64,000 nucleotides of DNA. Source: Anoplolepis gracilipes (taxonomy: Eukaryota > Arthropoda > Insecta > Hymenoptera > Formicidae). Where the stretch lies: contig NC_132982.1 of NCBI RefSeq assembly GCF_047496725.1, forward strand, positions 5,597,001 to 5,661,000. The letters run 5' to 3'. The position numbers and the translations under genes are program-made. Numbering within the stretch: the stretch's first letter is position 1; every line of letters begins with the position of its first letter. Positions 22,801 through 36,596 of this stretch are shown here, piece by piece. The notes below the pieces were generated by a model. The model did not search any database. It worked only from the letters and a program-made list of their open reading frames with translations, and was not told the origin of the DNA.

Positions 22801-23850
22801 TACGACTAAGAGTTCTAAAAACGTCGGAGAATCGGGAATGCGAATTTTGATCGAAGGAGCAATTCAACTCCTTCTTGCTTTGTCTATGTAATGTCAGCAT
22901 GGAATAAAGTCGTGGATTTGTTTCGATCATAGATTGAATAATCGATTATTTTTCTTCAGTTCAACCTAATAAAAGCTTCAATATAATTTTATATAAATTA
23001 ATGATACATACTCAGTGTCTTTATCAATTTTAGAGTGAATTATAAATTACAGAAGGTTTCAGCCGAATGTTCCGAATATATAGAAAATTGAAATTGCGAT
23101 TTATACAAGAAAGCTCTAAAATTCTCCGATGTTGAATTACATTCTTGCGAGTAACAGTTCGCACGACGCGATTAACGACTAACGATCGTTTAACCACAAT
23201 GACGAGTATCATACATGACGCGTAACTGTCTATAAAAGAAAACGGAATAAAAGGCGAAATTATGAATGACAACTCACAATGACAACGACCACGAACTACG
23301 GTATTGAACAACGGCGTCAACGGTCGTTCAATTCCCTACAACTATCAGCTTTAGAATTCGTATGCTTTACTTGTTCTTACCGTACTATCAGTTACTCTTT
23401 ATTGTAGTATTCTCGCGTGTTTCACCTTTCTCGTTACAAAATACAATATATTCTTATTCTCGGGACGAGGTAACGCGAGATGCGTCGGCGACGCGAGTCC
23501 ACTCGATGTGCATCCTCCTCTTTGGGAGGAAAGTCGCGGAGAAGTTGCAGGAAACGATGATAAATAATTACACACGCGTGAATAAATATATTTACATCGC
23601 TTATAGATATAGAGGGAAAAGATCAAGAAGCACTAAGCGAGAGAATCAAATGTGTTCGAGAATATGAAGCGATCGTGGAAACATTACATGTGGAAGTATA
23701 GTAATTAATAATATTAGAAGAGAGAGAGATTATGTCATACGTAGTTGATTTAAATATAATATTTAGGATATAGAGAATCTCTCACATAGTTGAAAGAAGA
23801 ATAATATCTCCGCGCTACCGACGCGCCATCGGCTCGTCCATCGCTCTCTT

Positions 23851-23877
23851 AAATATATATTTAAATATATATATATA

Positions 23878-23924
<47 letters not shown>
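23851..23924. repeat. (AT)n microsatellite
   Basis: AT repeat of about 70 bases with a few TTAA and TTTA interruptions. Confidence 0.95.
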
Positions 23925-23926
<2 letters not shown>

Positions 23927-24840
23927 CTCGTATATAAACGCGGGTACGTTTTTAAAATTATTAACTGGTTATATACTTTAAGTAAGATTACACCCTAGGT
24001 CTGTGTACGATAAACTAGCTACGCGGTGATTACCTAATTAACTCGCGCAATGCGATCGGTTTACGGCTCGCATTACAATACAAAACGTACGGTTGCGAAA
24101 CGCGGTGTTCGCTCGAGAAGAATCATTCGCGCATACGGATCGAATATATGTATCGCGTACGCAGTGCGTATACTATTACAGTTTCTTTCTTCTTATTCGC
24201 CCGTTGCGTCGCGAAGCTTTCGCAAGCTCAAGTGTCGGTAAAAATGTACCGTAAATGTCCGTTGCATCGCGGCGGCAAAAAAGTATGGATTTATCAGGAG
24301 AACATTGCGTTTGGTATAAAAAATGTTCTATGTTCAAAGAAGAGAAATGCTTGGCGCTACTTCTTCTTTGCAGAAACGGTGTGCGTAAAATGTTGCTACG
24401 ACATACAGCCGCGACACGATCGACGTTACAATACAATGTTACGCTAAAAGCCGGTCGTATAACTCGAGTTGACCAGTTTTCAATATTGGCTGCATCGTCT
24501 CGCATTATAAATCTATAATGTATAGATTGAAAAAAAAATGTTAATTAATCTGGTTTTTAATTCACGTCGGTTCCGAGCCCTACTCGAATGATACTTGACG
24601 CTTGCTCGCGCACGTTTAGGCGAACGCTGACGAAGATTCGGTTCTCGCTCTTTCGTTCTCGAGACGTTAAAATTACTTACAGTGTTACATCGTAAAGTCC
24701 GTCTGATGTGTGTTAGGTTTACCCGATTAAGTAGTGGCAGCTTCGTATTACGATTTACTTGAGCAGACTATGTAGGTGTATGTAGATCACCTGGTGAATC
24801 TCGCGCCGGTCAACGTGTCCTTAATATTTGGGAGAACGAT

Positions 24841-24846
24841 TTTATT
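24841..24846 (-). terminator. candidate poly(A) signal of the receptor gene
   Basis: The plus strand reads TTTATT, which is AATAAA on the minus strand, about 375 bases after the receptor stop codon. It is a hexamer match only; further matches lie downstream, so the real 3' end may be elsewhere. Confidence 0.25.
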
Positions 24847-25219
24847 CAAGCGACGAGGTCGCCTCGAATCCTCCCGTTTCAAGATTTCGTACCGATGTTC
24901 ATCGCCATCCTTCTCGAGAGAGGCAACGATTCTCATTCTTCTATCCACGAGATCGTCTCTGCAAATCGATGACTTTCTATCTCATTCTTCCAAGATTTTT
25001 TTCTTCTCTTAGAGGGACATAAAGCGTCCCATTCATCGTCAAAATCGCCGGTCATATACTTCCGGTTCATCCTTTGTAAGATCGGAGCCCTTTTACCGTA
25101 ATTTCATCGTTGAGGATAAGGAGCTGGAGCTTGCGGACTCTCCTAAGACTAGGACGGGAGAGAGGGGTCCGTGCTTCTGGTCCTTAATCTTTTTCTACGG
25201 TGCAGGGCTCAGGCATGGA

Positions 25220-25411
25220 CTACTGGGGCGGACACTTCACCACCGTCGTGGTCGCAAACTCGCTAAACTTCTTGTCGATGGGCACCCGATCGTCGTACAG
25301 GGTGGGCGCTTGTAATATAATGCCCGCGGTGCCTACCAAAACCGCCAGGGTAAAAATCCAAAGAAATAGCCGATCCAGCACCATCGCTACGTACTTCCAG
25401 TCCTCCTTTAC
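25220..25411 (-). other. receptor terminal coding exon: M4 and C-terminus
   Basis: Starts after TTTTTGCAG with VKEDWKYVAMVLDRLFLWIF, then the rest of M4 (TLAVLVGTAGIILQA), the tail LYDDRVPIDKKFSEFATTTV and the stop TAG at 25220-25222. The tail ending KCPPQ is fairly long for a nicotinic subunit. Confidence 0.93.
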
Positions 25412-28400
25412 CTGCAAAAAGCATCAGTCGTGCTGATTCAATCCACTGTCGTCTACTAACGATGGTGAATTAAAATATTTTGAGATTGTAGGCTTAATTT
25501 AACTGTAAGTAATTCAAATATAATATGTTTTATTTTTGTGCACATTTGTATATTTTATAAAATATATTTTTAAAGAGATAATTTAATCAAATAAATCAAG
25601 TCAATATATAACAATAAATAAATAAGAAATAAGTATAAAGTTTATATTAAAAAGCTGATTTTTTATAATATACATATTTTTCATTTACATATTTTTCATT
25701 TACTTATTTTTATTTCCTGCTTATTTGCGTTTTATTTATTTTTTCTTTTATATTAATAAATTTATACCTTAGTCGAATCTTCGAGCATTTTGGTGTGCTC
25801 GGCAATAAAACGCACGCAGATGCAGGATCTGTGCACTTCCGGCGGACAGCGAGAATGCGAGAAGGCGGGTGGGCTTCGGAGCGCGGGGCTTTTGACTTCC
25901 TCTATGCCTGCATCTGCGGAAACCGAGAGATCCTCGCACTCGGTGTGTAACGGTAAAGGAGGACCGTGAATTAAGCAGCTACCTCCAAACCTCGCACCGT
26001 CTGTAAGACTGAAGCGAATAAAGGGCGAATAATATCATTAATATTATTCGCGCCCATTGATGCACATATTTCTCCCAGTATTGTACATTTTTATTCAATA
26101 TGTAAAGAAAATATTAACTTATCATTTAATTTTAGCTTAATTTTATAATTTTCGTAAAAAAAGTTATTCTCAAACATTATTCTAAATTTAGTGTAATTAC
26201 ACAGTTTAATTTATATAATTTAATCTAATTATTTTAAATTTGTAATTATAACTCTTTAACAAAATATGTCAATATTAGTCTGGAAGGTGTCTGTAAAACA
26301 ATATCAAGATCAAAGGGGTAATTACGAAGCGTTTCGTATTATTCTAAATACCTGGAAGGCGAGAGGTCTTCCTTTGATGGAGGACGGCTGTGGAATCTCT
26401 TGGGTGTGAGGTGCTCCTCGCTGTCTTCCTGGGTCGACGGATGGTAAGGATAGTAGCAGGTCTTCTCCTTTCCTCTTACAGTCCTCATTAGCACTTTACC
26501 GGAAGTGTACCTGCAAACACAGACAATCGGATGTGAAGAATTTTAATGCAGGTGTGTCTCATGTTCTAAAAGCGACACGAAGGAATGACTTATTGTCAAA
26601 ACTAAAATACAAGGCAAACTCGTGCGCCAAATATAACATTATTACAAATATAATCTTTACGTAACGAAAATCTTGACTATTGATTTCTCTGTCGCTGGTG
26701 CAAATTTCGTTTAGAAATAACTCTCTGATTTTTATTTGCGAACTTTTTTGATCAGGTATTTTAAAGTCGACTTATTTTTTTTTTTTTTTTGTGAAAATAT
26801 GATATTTTCTTTCTAGATACTTGTAATTTTCAATATTAAACCTATTGATAAACTCTAAAATTAAATTTTTTTAATGAGTAAAATAAACAAGCAAAATAAA
26901 ATTATTTTTAAGAAGCTTCAATTAAAAAATTTTTTAAGTAATTGAAGAGAAAAAAATGCATAAAATAAAAAATTTCTTTATCTCTTTGAACAAGTACGTA
27001 TTCTTTGATTATATTTGATACCTGTTAGCTTCAAATTTATATTGAGGCCTTCTCATGACTAAAAGTCTCGGAAGAATGTGTATAAAAACCCTTTTCACCC
27101 AGGGTGCCATTTTGTGCGTCTGTGGTGAACGGAAGTGAACGTTGAGAACGACTACCGTAACGCATATACTGAAACATATAAAGAGAAAAATTATTAAATA
27201 CTATAAACGTATAAAAATGTGTTATCAATAGATGTTATCAAAAAATAAGTATTAAAATATTATTTTATTACAAGTTATTTTATTATATATATAATCAATT
27301 TCTTAAATAAAAAGTAGGTAATTAATCTAAGAAAATTATTAATTACGTCGAGTTTTAATAACAAAATTCATTGTATATATTATAATATAAATATTACAAT
27401 AATTTCAAGCTTAAAATTAACATATTTTGTATCCATTTTGCATAGCAACGTAATCAGAAACAGACTGCGATTCATGAATTTTAATAGAAACTCTAATTAA
27501 ATTTTTAATAAGCACCACTTTATTACGGTGAAGATTTTAATCCACAGTAAGCTAGAAAAGAAGTCTTATTCCTACGTACGGTATACAGTCGTATACATGG
27601 TAGATTCGTACTGTAATTACAATCACATAAGCTCTTTATACTCGATGGCTTTGTGTTACCTTAAAATAGAAATTACTAATTTCCGCTGAAAGAAATATTA
27701 AAAAGATATTTTTAAAGAAATAACGTATTAACTCGCATTTTATATAAATGTACTGTCAAAAACCGAGTATGTTTTTCTTTCTTTTAGATTTCCAAGATGC
27801 TAGAAAATAAAATAAAAATATTTGATTCATCCGCAAGCTCATCTTGTCGAACGAAGGCAAATTGCCATAACGTATCACCAGAATTGGCATCGGAGGCAGA
27901 ACGAAATGTAAATCTCACGGGGTCATTCATAACGCAGATCCGTTCGACGATGGGAAAATCTAGCTGGCCGGTTGAGCAAAGGACAGACCGCGATTTAAAT
28001 TGGATCCACTTCCTTTGACACGACTTGGAACCATTTATCGATTCGGACTACGTTGTCGCAGCGACGTGGGTCCTCGATCTTCGCGTTCGCTTTTTATCAT
28101 TCCCAGCGAGCCGCGCGTTAGTCATTCCTGGGCAAAATGCGGCATAATGTTCGCGTATTAGACGTCCTCGAAGCCATCTTCGCTCTAAATGTGTAATCCC
28201 GAACGATAGGTACGTGACAAGAAAGGTATTTCCAATAAAGCATCACAATATATTGCTAATTTCAAGGTAAATTTAATAACATTTTAATATAAATTATTAT
28301 CTGAATGCTATATATAATCATATTTCTTACGTTTTATATAAAAATTATTTCAAGGTAATTTCAAAAAATAAACTTTAACATTTTAATATAAATTATTATT

Positions 28401-31400
28401 TAAATGCTATATATACATATTCCTTATTTAAATTTTTTCAACTAAAATATTGCATCAATATCAGTACACTATATATTAAACAAATAAGAAAGAAATGAAA
28501 TAATGAAATTTCTTATTGTAATGAAAAAGAGACTTTACAAAGGTAAATATTCAATTGGAGAGATGGTAAATGCTACGCGTCAAATTTTTTTCATTCTTGC
28601 CAGAGGAAATTTATAATGATGTCACTAAAAAGAACGAAACGATCCCTTTAAAATTTTGATGAAAAGGGAGATTTAGCGCTATACAGGATGTGGTAGAGAT
28701 TGTATTTTATTTCAACGATAAATTTCTTTGTCAACTTGGGATTTTTAATTTCTTTGTTTTAGAAATAGAACGCTCCTCTTTTTTTTTCGCAATTTTTATA
28801 TTTTCTATTTTGCATTGTGATGACGAAATTAAGATTCTAAAGCTTTACTGGTTCAAAATTAAACAGTTAAAAAATAATTTATTATTTTTTTCATTTCGCG
28901 CAAAATTCCTCGTTGGTATTCTGTCGCGATATTATTTTAAATCCTCAATTAATTTAGTTGCTCAAAAGGTATCAGTATTTCAATATCGAAGGAGAATTTT
29001 TTTCAATTTCCTTGAATGCCTTCAACGTCTGGAATCACAGGAGAAGTGTGCATTGCACACTGTGCAATATCTGAGCCAAACGCTCGGTATGTTTCAAGAT
29101 TCGGCTCCACGGGTGGCTGGTGCCTACCCTTGGTGAACGCTGCTACTGATTAATGTGTCACACCTACTGCATCCTTGCAGCATCCAAAGCTATTAGGAGG
29201 TTTCCACACACACACGTACGCACACATTTATACGTATACGGAAAGACACGTGGCTTCCACTCAAACAACAGCCCGCATGCTGTCGGCCCAATTCGCCAAT
29301 TTGCTGACTCCTTCCTCTTCAAGGAGACTCATCGCTTCTCTCTTCGTTGCCCAAGTAGATCATCGATTTGCTCGGCATGCGTCTTAAAGCATGAGGCTAT
29401 ATCACTCTGTAGAAACACGTTCAACCTTCTCCACGTCGATAATGGTTAATACTTGAGACTCCCTTTCAAGTTTCAAATCGGTGGGCTTCAAAGGTTTCGG
29501 TCTTATGCCCCCGTGCGCTTCTCTATCGTCGCGCTTAAGTTTATTTTTATTTATTCGTTTCAGAACGCGCATAATAAAAGTAATTTGCTTTAAAAAATAT
29601 TTAATGCATGGAAGAATTAATTTTATAAAGCTTATGAAATAATATTAAAATATTCTTTTTTTCTACAGGGTTTGGAATTCTCGGATTCGTATTTTTAATT
29701 AAGAAAAATGTTTATAATTCGTGCAACATAGAAATTTCTGCGAAAGCTGCTGCATCGTTGAAATAGACTTCGTCATTATCAATGCGCATTCATAAAATCT
29801 TCCTTAATGAAAAGGTCGAATATCAAATAGTTTCTTGAAAATAATTCACGACCACCATCGCGCACATTGTTACGCTTATATGATTCTTTTTCCCTTTCTT
29901 TTCTTTGATTCTTCTTTTTTCTTAAATGAAGACTAAATCCGCCTCAGCGATAAGTAATCTTCATCTCGCGCTCATCGTAGCTCGACTTGGCCGCGTAATC
30001 CAGAGAAATATTGCAAATTTGAGAGCTATCGGCGAGTAAAAAGCCTTTCGCTGTTCCAAGACACTCGCGGACGTGGAATGAATCGTAAAATCACAAGACG
30101 ATCCTCTATTTTTCTACCGATTTTCCGAGAAAAGGACCATTAGATCTCGGATGCGCGTGGTCTATTGTTTGCACTTGTCAGCGTATATCTAACAATAAGA
30201 AAAAAAAGAAAAAGAAGAAATAAATACTCCTCTACTACTCATGTAACGTGCGCTGTGTAAATGAACGCGTTTTTTTTTTTTTTTAAATAAGTGATATATC
30301 GTTTAAAGCTAATCGTTTATATTTCGTACATTTGGTCCAATATATTCTCCTTGGGTTAAAATAAAATATATTAAACGGTTTAACACAAAAAGTATATCTT
30401 AGAAGACGTACCACCTTTTACTATTATATATTGCCTTTAAAAATTTAAATGATCACCTGCTTTATACATAAAGCTCTTGCAGCAAGGAAAATGTTGCGTG
30501 ATTTTTTGACGAAACGCAAGCATGTCGAAGAAAACGGTTTTGATTCTTGTTATGAATCGGCTGCGTTACGCCCGAGAAACGACGTCGTACAAATTTGCTT
30601 CATCATGGTCGGTCATCAGTCACGAAGAAAAGAATGTTACGCGAGATGGTAGCAAGGGTCTGGAAAAGCTTTATAAAAAATGTACAAGAAGGAAGGGCTA
30701 AAGAAGATGCGCGAGAAATACGAAGAAGGTTTAGGAAAATGGATGCGACAGAAAAAACGTGGCGGTTGAGAGTCGCAAGAGCGACGACAATAAAATACGA
30801 TATATCAAAATTATTGCACCATTATTTATAACTACTGTGTTATTATAATACATTTCTTGACATCTTTTCTCAACAATGTGACAAAATAAAAAATAAAATA
30901 AAATAAAATAAAAGATCAAAAACAGGCAAACAAGAAAAATTATTTCTCCGAAAGAAGCTGTACTCGTATACATTCTCGAAGAAACAACAACAAACGAGAA
31001 TGTTAACTGCGAAGCTATATAATAGACTCCAGGTTGAGCTAAGCAGGATATAACCTACATCCGGATGATGCATTACCTCGGTACACTTTCGCGTTTTCTT
31101 CGTCTTTCTCCTCTCTCTCGAACTCTTCGTTCTCTTTCGGCGAATCGAAATATTTCTTCCCTAACCCGGACCGTCCTTGTGGGTTTGACCTACTTCGCGT
31201 ACGTACCGTTTTGCGACCGTTCATCTTCGGGGTGGCGACCGCATGAATCCTAATCATGTTCGAAAAAGTCGTTCGCGTATCTCGAGCACGTATACCGGGG
31301 AGTGACCGGAAGAGAGGAACTCTGCCGTCTCTCGTCTGATCGAACACTGCAACGAGGTGAGGTTCCGCGGCCCATAACCGTGAGATGACTCTCAACAAAG

Positions 31401-34400
31401 TTTCCCGAAAAAGAAAAGTAGAAGAAGATAGATAAGTTGTCGCGTATACTTTGTTTTTTCCCACTCGTTAACTTTGTTATATCCCACCAGAAGATGCGGA
31501 AGAGCGATTAAAGTTACCGCTATCGGGGGCGAGCACCTTGAGACTTATAGTGCACTTTATAAACTATATTGTTGGTTGTGCTAATGCAGGAAAAAGATGA
31601 TCTCTTGAAACTTCTTGCGTGAATTGCGGTGATAATCCAGTATAATACATAGAGTATACATATATAATATTATAATATTCCTATAAATTCGTATGTAATT
31701 TCTGGAGGAATAATTTCAGAAAAAAGTAGCAGCTTTTAGGAAGCAAAATATTAATTAATATTTAAAACACTAATATTTTTAAATTTGTTATGTACGCATT
31801 AATTAATTAATGTCTTTTACTAATCTTGTCTTTCAATTTACGAAATCTCATGTTTACGAGGAAAGAACAATCTTTAAACAGTAAACTCTGTAGAAGTATA
31901 CATCTCGGAGATTGTATACATATATTTATTAACATAGAGACAATTTATAAATATTTATAATACATTTATAATGTTTACGTACATAAATCCATCCAAATGG
32001 AATTAACTTTCTAACACATCGCGTGTCTGTAGCAGTTTTATTTAAACTGCACATTAAACATTTAAATTAAACTAAAGTTACTAAGTACAACTTCTTATTA
32101 GCGGTATAAGCGTGGTCTACACAAAAGTTTAATTAAAGTTCCGAAACATGCACAAGAGGGAATACTGTCCGTTTGAATCGAATGATTATTACATCGCGAA
32201 ACTACAGTAAGCCGAATTCTATTTCTGGATAGAATCTCAACCAGCGATGTAAGGAGTGCCCGTGTTTGCTGATGCTCGCGTATCCGCTGTTATCCGACGG
32301 CAAATATTGAATTCGCAAATGAAACGTAAACGTATTAATTCGGGTTAATGCATTCCGGTTGGTGTGGTCCCGAGGTCTTTAGCGGAATTATTTATCGACC
32401 GCCGCAACGTCGTTGGAAATTGCAACGCGCCTCAGAGTTATAACGGAATTTGTTATATCGTACATGTACAATTGGACATGTGAAAGATAGCGTAAATTTC
32501 TAATTTCCAACAAGATGCTTCAATTTAATTATACATGCTTGACTGATATTGATTACGAGCTGTTTATACGTATTTATTTGTTATTTTATATCATTATATA
32601 TTATACACGCGTAATTTTTTAATACGGCAATAATTATTTTATAAACATGATTTGTTAAATCGTTAAAAAATATTTATTAATATTTATATTTTAGGAGTAT
32701 AAAACTCTGAATATATATTAAAATAATTTTTTAATACGACAATAATTATTTTATAAACATATCTTGTTATAAATCGTTAAAACGTACTTTTTAGATACAT
32801 TTTAAGAATAAAAAATTTAAATATATAAATTGAAATAAATATACGTGACTTTAAGGATCTCCTATTCAAAGAGAGCAAAGGAAACCGTAGTTTTGATACT
32901 TTGTAACAGAATCGCGCGGGGAAGACTCACGTTTCAAGGATCGCAAAAGTTCGTGACATTTCCCTCTCGCCATTTAATGTGCCGATCGGCGACGTAATGG
33001 GCCCCGCGGCCAGGGTCCGAGTTCCGAACTTGTTTAAAGTTCGGATACAGTCCTATCGGTAAAGCGAGCACGTAGAAACTTTCTCGCCTCCTTTCTTTTT
33101 ATCCTTTTTTTTTTCGTCGCGTTGTCTACGTCGTTCGGCCGAGGACGATGTATCGGCCTCCCTCTCATCCCTTTTGCTTATGTACGGAATTTCTTCTTCC
33201 ATTTTTCACATTGACGGCTCCAAACTTATTCGGAATATTTTTCCATGCTGGATTTGGATCATATTGGACGCCGCCGGGCAATAACGTTTTTCAAGCTGGT
33301 CTCTCGCGAGGTAATAAATCCCATACGATCGCCATTGAATATTTAATAACGTGTCCTAGTGGTAACGTGTTCAAGCGTGTTATCGCAATGTCGATAAAGA
33401 TTGCATAATCCGTTTAATGTCATGCAGCCTTCTCATATAAAAAAAGTCGATGTTTGATCGTAAAATTTTATACGGCATAATACAATATATTTATATCGCG
33501 ATCGTCAATCAGCAACAGAAAAAAATCACGCTTTATTAATCGTCTATAATTAATAAAGAATTACAAAGATAATCTGTATCTCTCACAAAGAAAATATATC
33601 TGTTAACATTGAAATACATTTTTTTTTTTATAAAATTTGAGATAGAATTAGAGAATTAATAGTCACAAAAATTCAATTGCGAAGAATTCATTTCATTAAT
33701 GAACTATGTACTGCACAGAGTAGGATCTGTATGTCTATTGTTATTATTCATCTGTATTTATTATAAATCTTCTTGTCACGAGCCAGTATCGAGAAAAGTG
33801 CTTCGTCGTTTTATTCGCTCAATCACTGTAACTGGCATCTGAGAAGAACGATGGCTATTCGGAGAAGAGAACGTACTATCTTTTATTCTTCATCTTTTTG
33901 CTCTATCATTCCACACTTGAATTTAACCCCTTGTGAATCGGTCGTCCATTAAGTTGCAAAGAAATTTCGCATTCAAATATATGCGTTCTTCCAAATTTCC
34001 ATCGGTAGATATTTTTACAATTTTTCAGGAACAATTTTTCATTGAATATCGTCAATATTTTTCGGCATAGAATGTTATTAATAATTTAATTTATCAGTTT
34101 TCACAATTTTGGCAAAGAAACTCATAGTTTTTTTTTTTTTTTTTTTTTTTTTTTTGTTACATATCGACATCGTAATTGTATTTTGATATCACTAATTATT
34201 TTTTCCGAGTAAAATTTCCAAAACCAAATATGCAACTAGTTTATACCCATTTTTCCTAAATCATTTTTCTGTGTTGTTTTTTAAATTATATTAAATTATA
34301 TATATGTATACAAAATTTTGAGCTTGAATACACAATTTCGTCTTTTTGTTTTCTTTTAAGAGAGATATGACGACATAGACTCTTTTTATGCTTGAACGTT

Positions 34401-34721
34401 TTTGTCAGCGAGTGTCGCTTTTAAGATCCTTGCTTGAAAGTGAATCGACATTTGCGCCTCTTCGCTTTTCCGTCGTATTTTGACATAAAGACGCTGTCGC
34501 ACGAACGAAACTTTTAATAGAGAGGCTGACACGAGCTAGAACATCGTTGCCGTTTACAAGCGTGACAAGTCGAAGAGAGCGGCACTCAAGGCGATGAAAT
34601 TTACTTAGCAAGAGTAACGACATCACTGTCCACTCGGAAAAGGTACTCGACGAACACAGAGATGCAAGATTCAAAAGCGGCGAACTGGAGCGAATCAGGT
34701 ATTAAAGAATAGAATGAAATA

Positions 34722-34759
<38 letters not shown>

Positions 34760-36554
34760 TCTGGATTTAAATAGTGTATTCGATTCCAATTCACCATAGT
34801 GATTAAATTAGTCGAAACAATTAATAAAACAGGATATTTGAATAAGTTGAATAACAATTTAGCTTAAATTGTGAAGAATATTCGCGTTATGATATAAATA
34901 AATTTAAAATCGTAAAAAAATACATGATAAAATAATTCCGCGAATTTTATTTTGCCCTCATTATCTTATATTTGTCATACAATCTAATCTGCTATTTTAA
35001 AACTTTAATATCATTAGATTCTACTCACTGAGTTTTGTAGTATGGAAAAAGTTATATATTTTGCATCTATTAATAAATTAAACAATGTATCACAATATAA
35101 AATAAATGATACTATAAACATAAGATTCATTACACAAGATGTATTACAAAGTTCATCTTCCTTCTCTCTCTTAACATACTATATATAACATGATTTTACC
35201 ACGTTGAAAGTTTCATAAAATAACGACTATATATAGTACTTATGTATGAAACGAGGGAATACTTTACAAAAGAATCCCACAGGAAGAGCTCTGAATCCTA
35301 TATGTAAAAAAAAAACTCATCAAATATGCATTTATGAGAGTTGATGGTCCGTTCTCGCTAAAGTGGGCGAGCTGTTTAACAAATTCATTACGCAAAATAA
35401 ATTTTGTCGATAAATCTCACTATTTAATCGCGCATAAAGTTTACAGTGACGTTAATATCCTCATAATCATAAATTTTCGTGCATATTTTAGTGCTCGTTA
35501 TCACGCGCGTTAGTGAAAACAAAATTTTGCTCTTTTTATATTCAGAGTGTCTTTAAGGGCTTTCAAGTCGACTCGCGTTAAAGTAACGAGATCATATATC
35601 GATTTTTCAAGAGACGATCTGTCCTAATCGCGCGAACAAGAATGCAACGCTGATGCTGGTGTATCGCATGGGCGGATGCATTTTCCATCATGGCTGTAAA
35701 CTCCAACGAGTTACGCGATTTTATCTCGGAGCTTCCATTTACGAACATCCATTTGCATCTCACACACGTCTATAAAGAGCGCAAGCACGTATCACATTGC
35801 CATCAATTAGGAAGTTTTATCAACGCTTTAGCATAGCATTTCGCAAGCAATATTTTGCAAATTACCCCGCGAATGAAATCGTCAAGTTAAAATGTAGTTG
35901 TGTTAATCCTTTCGAGATAATTTTTTTTCATTATTCTAAATCTATAAAGATCACTTTTATTTATAACAATTAAAAGTATTAATTGTAATTTTACAAATCA
36001 TGTTTTTCTTTCTCTTCATTTCAGCTATTAAAAAATTAATAACATTTTTTCTTGTCCACTTAATGTGCGTTTGCTGGATTGAAATTAACGTTATATTGCA
36101 TTCAAAATGAGTTCCGTTGAGAGAAGATGAATCTAGCTCTTCTACATAAGTGTTAATGCTATTTTAGTAAGATAAATCAAGTAGAAGAGAAGACCGTGAG
36201 GCGACAGAATTCAGTTAGTTTGCCAGACTAATGTCATTATTGCCCACTTGGACGAGTAGAAAAGCCCCGCGTAAGGAGAGACAAGTGATAACTCACGCGA
36301 GTCGACGACCCTAAGGTGAGTCTCCACGATATTAATATTTGCGCGAATGTCTTAACATGATGAATTAGCGAGATCCTGTTGAGCCAGCTTAGATAGCTCG
36401 TATATGTACTTTGATTATTTTTAGTATTATAATTAATTATTCTTGCATGATAATGTGTTATAAGATACGTTAAAAAATAATAGATATATCTTTTTTTCGA
36501 TATACTTTTTATATGTTTTAATCAATAGTGATATTTATTATAATTTTATAGTAG

Positions 36555-36596
<42 letters not shown>

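Larger units (their letters stand above)
18736..25219. other. intergenic region between gene 2 and the receptor gene
   Basis: The stop codons of two convergent genes (gene 2 plus, receptor minus) face each other here. I see no coding region with family similarity; short open frames occur but none is convincing. AT microsatellites lie at about 19003-19110, 19330-19361, 22724-22740 and 23851-23924. CpG-rich patches occur around 19380-19560, 20460-20760 and 22200-22700, and again from about 23800 to 25200, where the receptor 3' untranslated region should be. Plus-strand AATAAA at 19906-19911 is a possible but distant gene 2 poly(A) signal. Confidence 0.5.

Noticed and set aside
25990..26008. Alternative acceptor TTACAG 8 bases inside the receptor exon
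   Set aside because: Using it shifts the frame and meets a stop within about 10 codons; the upstream CTTCAG keeps the frame.
28690..29136. 148-codon plus-strand open frame in the large receptor intron
   Set aside because: It is Phe/Ile/Lys-rich, as expected from AT-rich DNA, with no recognisable domain and no splice context.
31039..31464. 141-codon minus-strand open frame
   Set aside because: It lies in a CpG-rich patch where stops are rare on both strands; composition is basic and low in order, and no family resemblance was seen.
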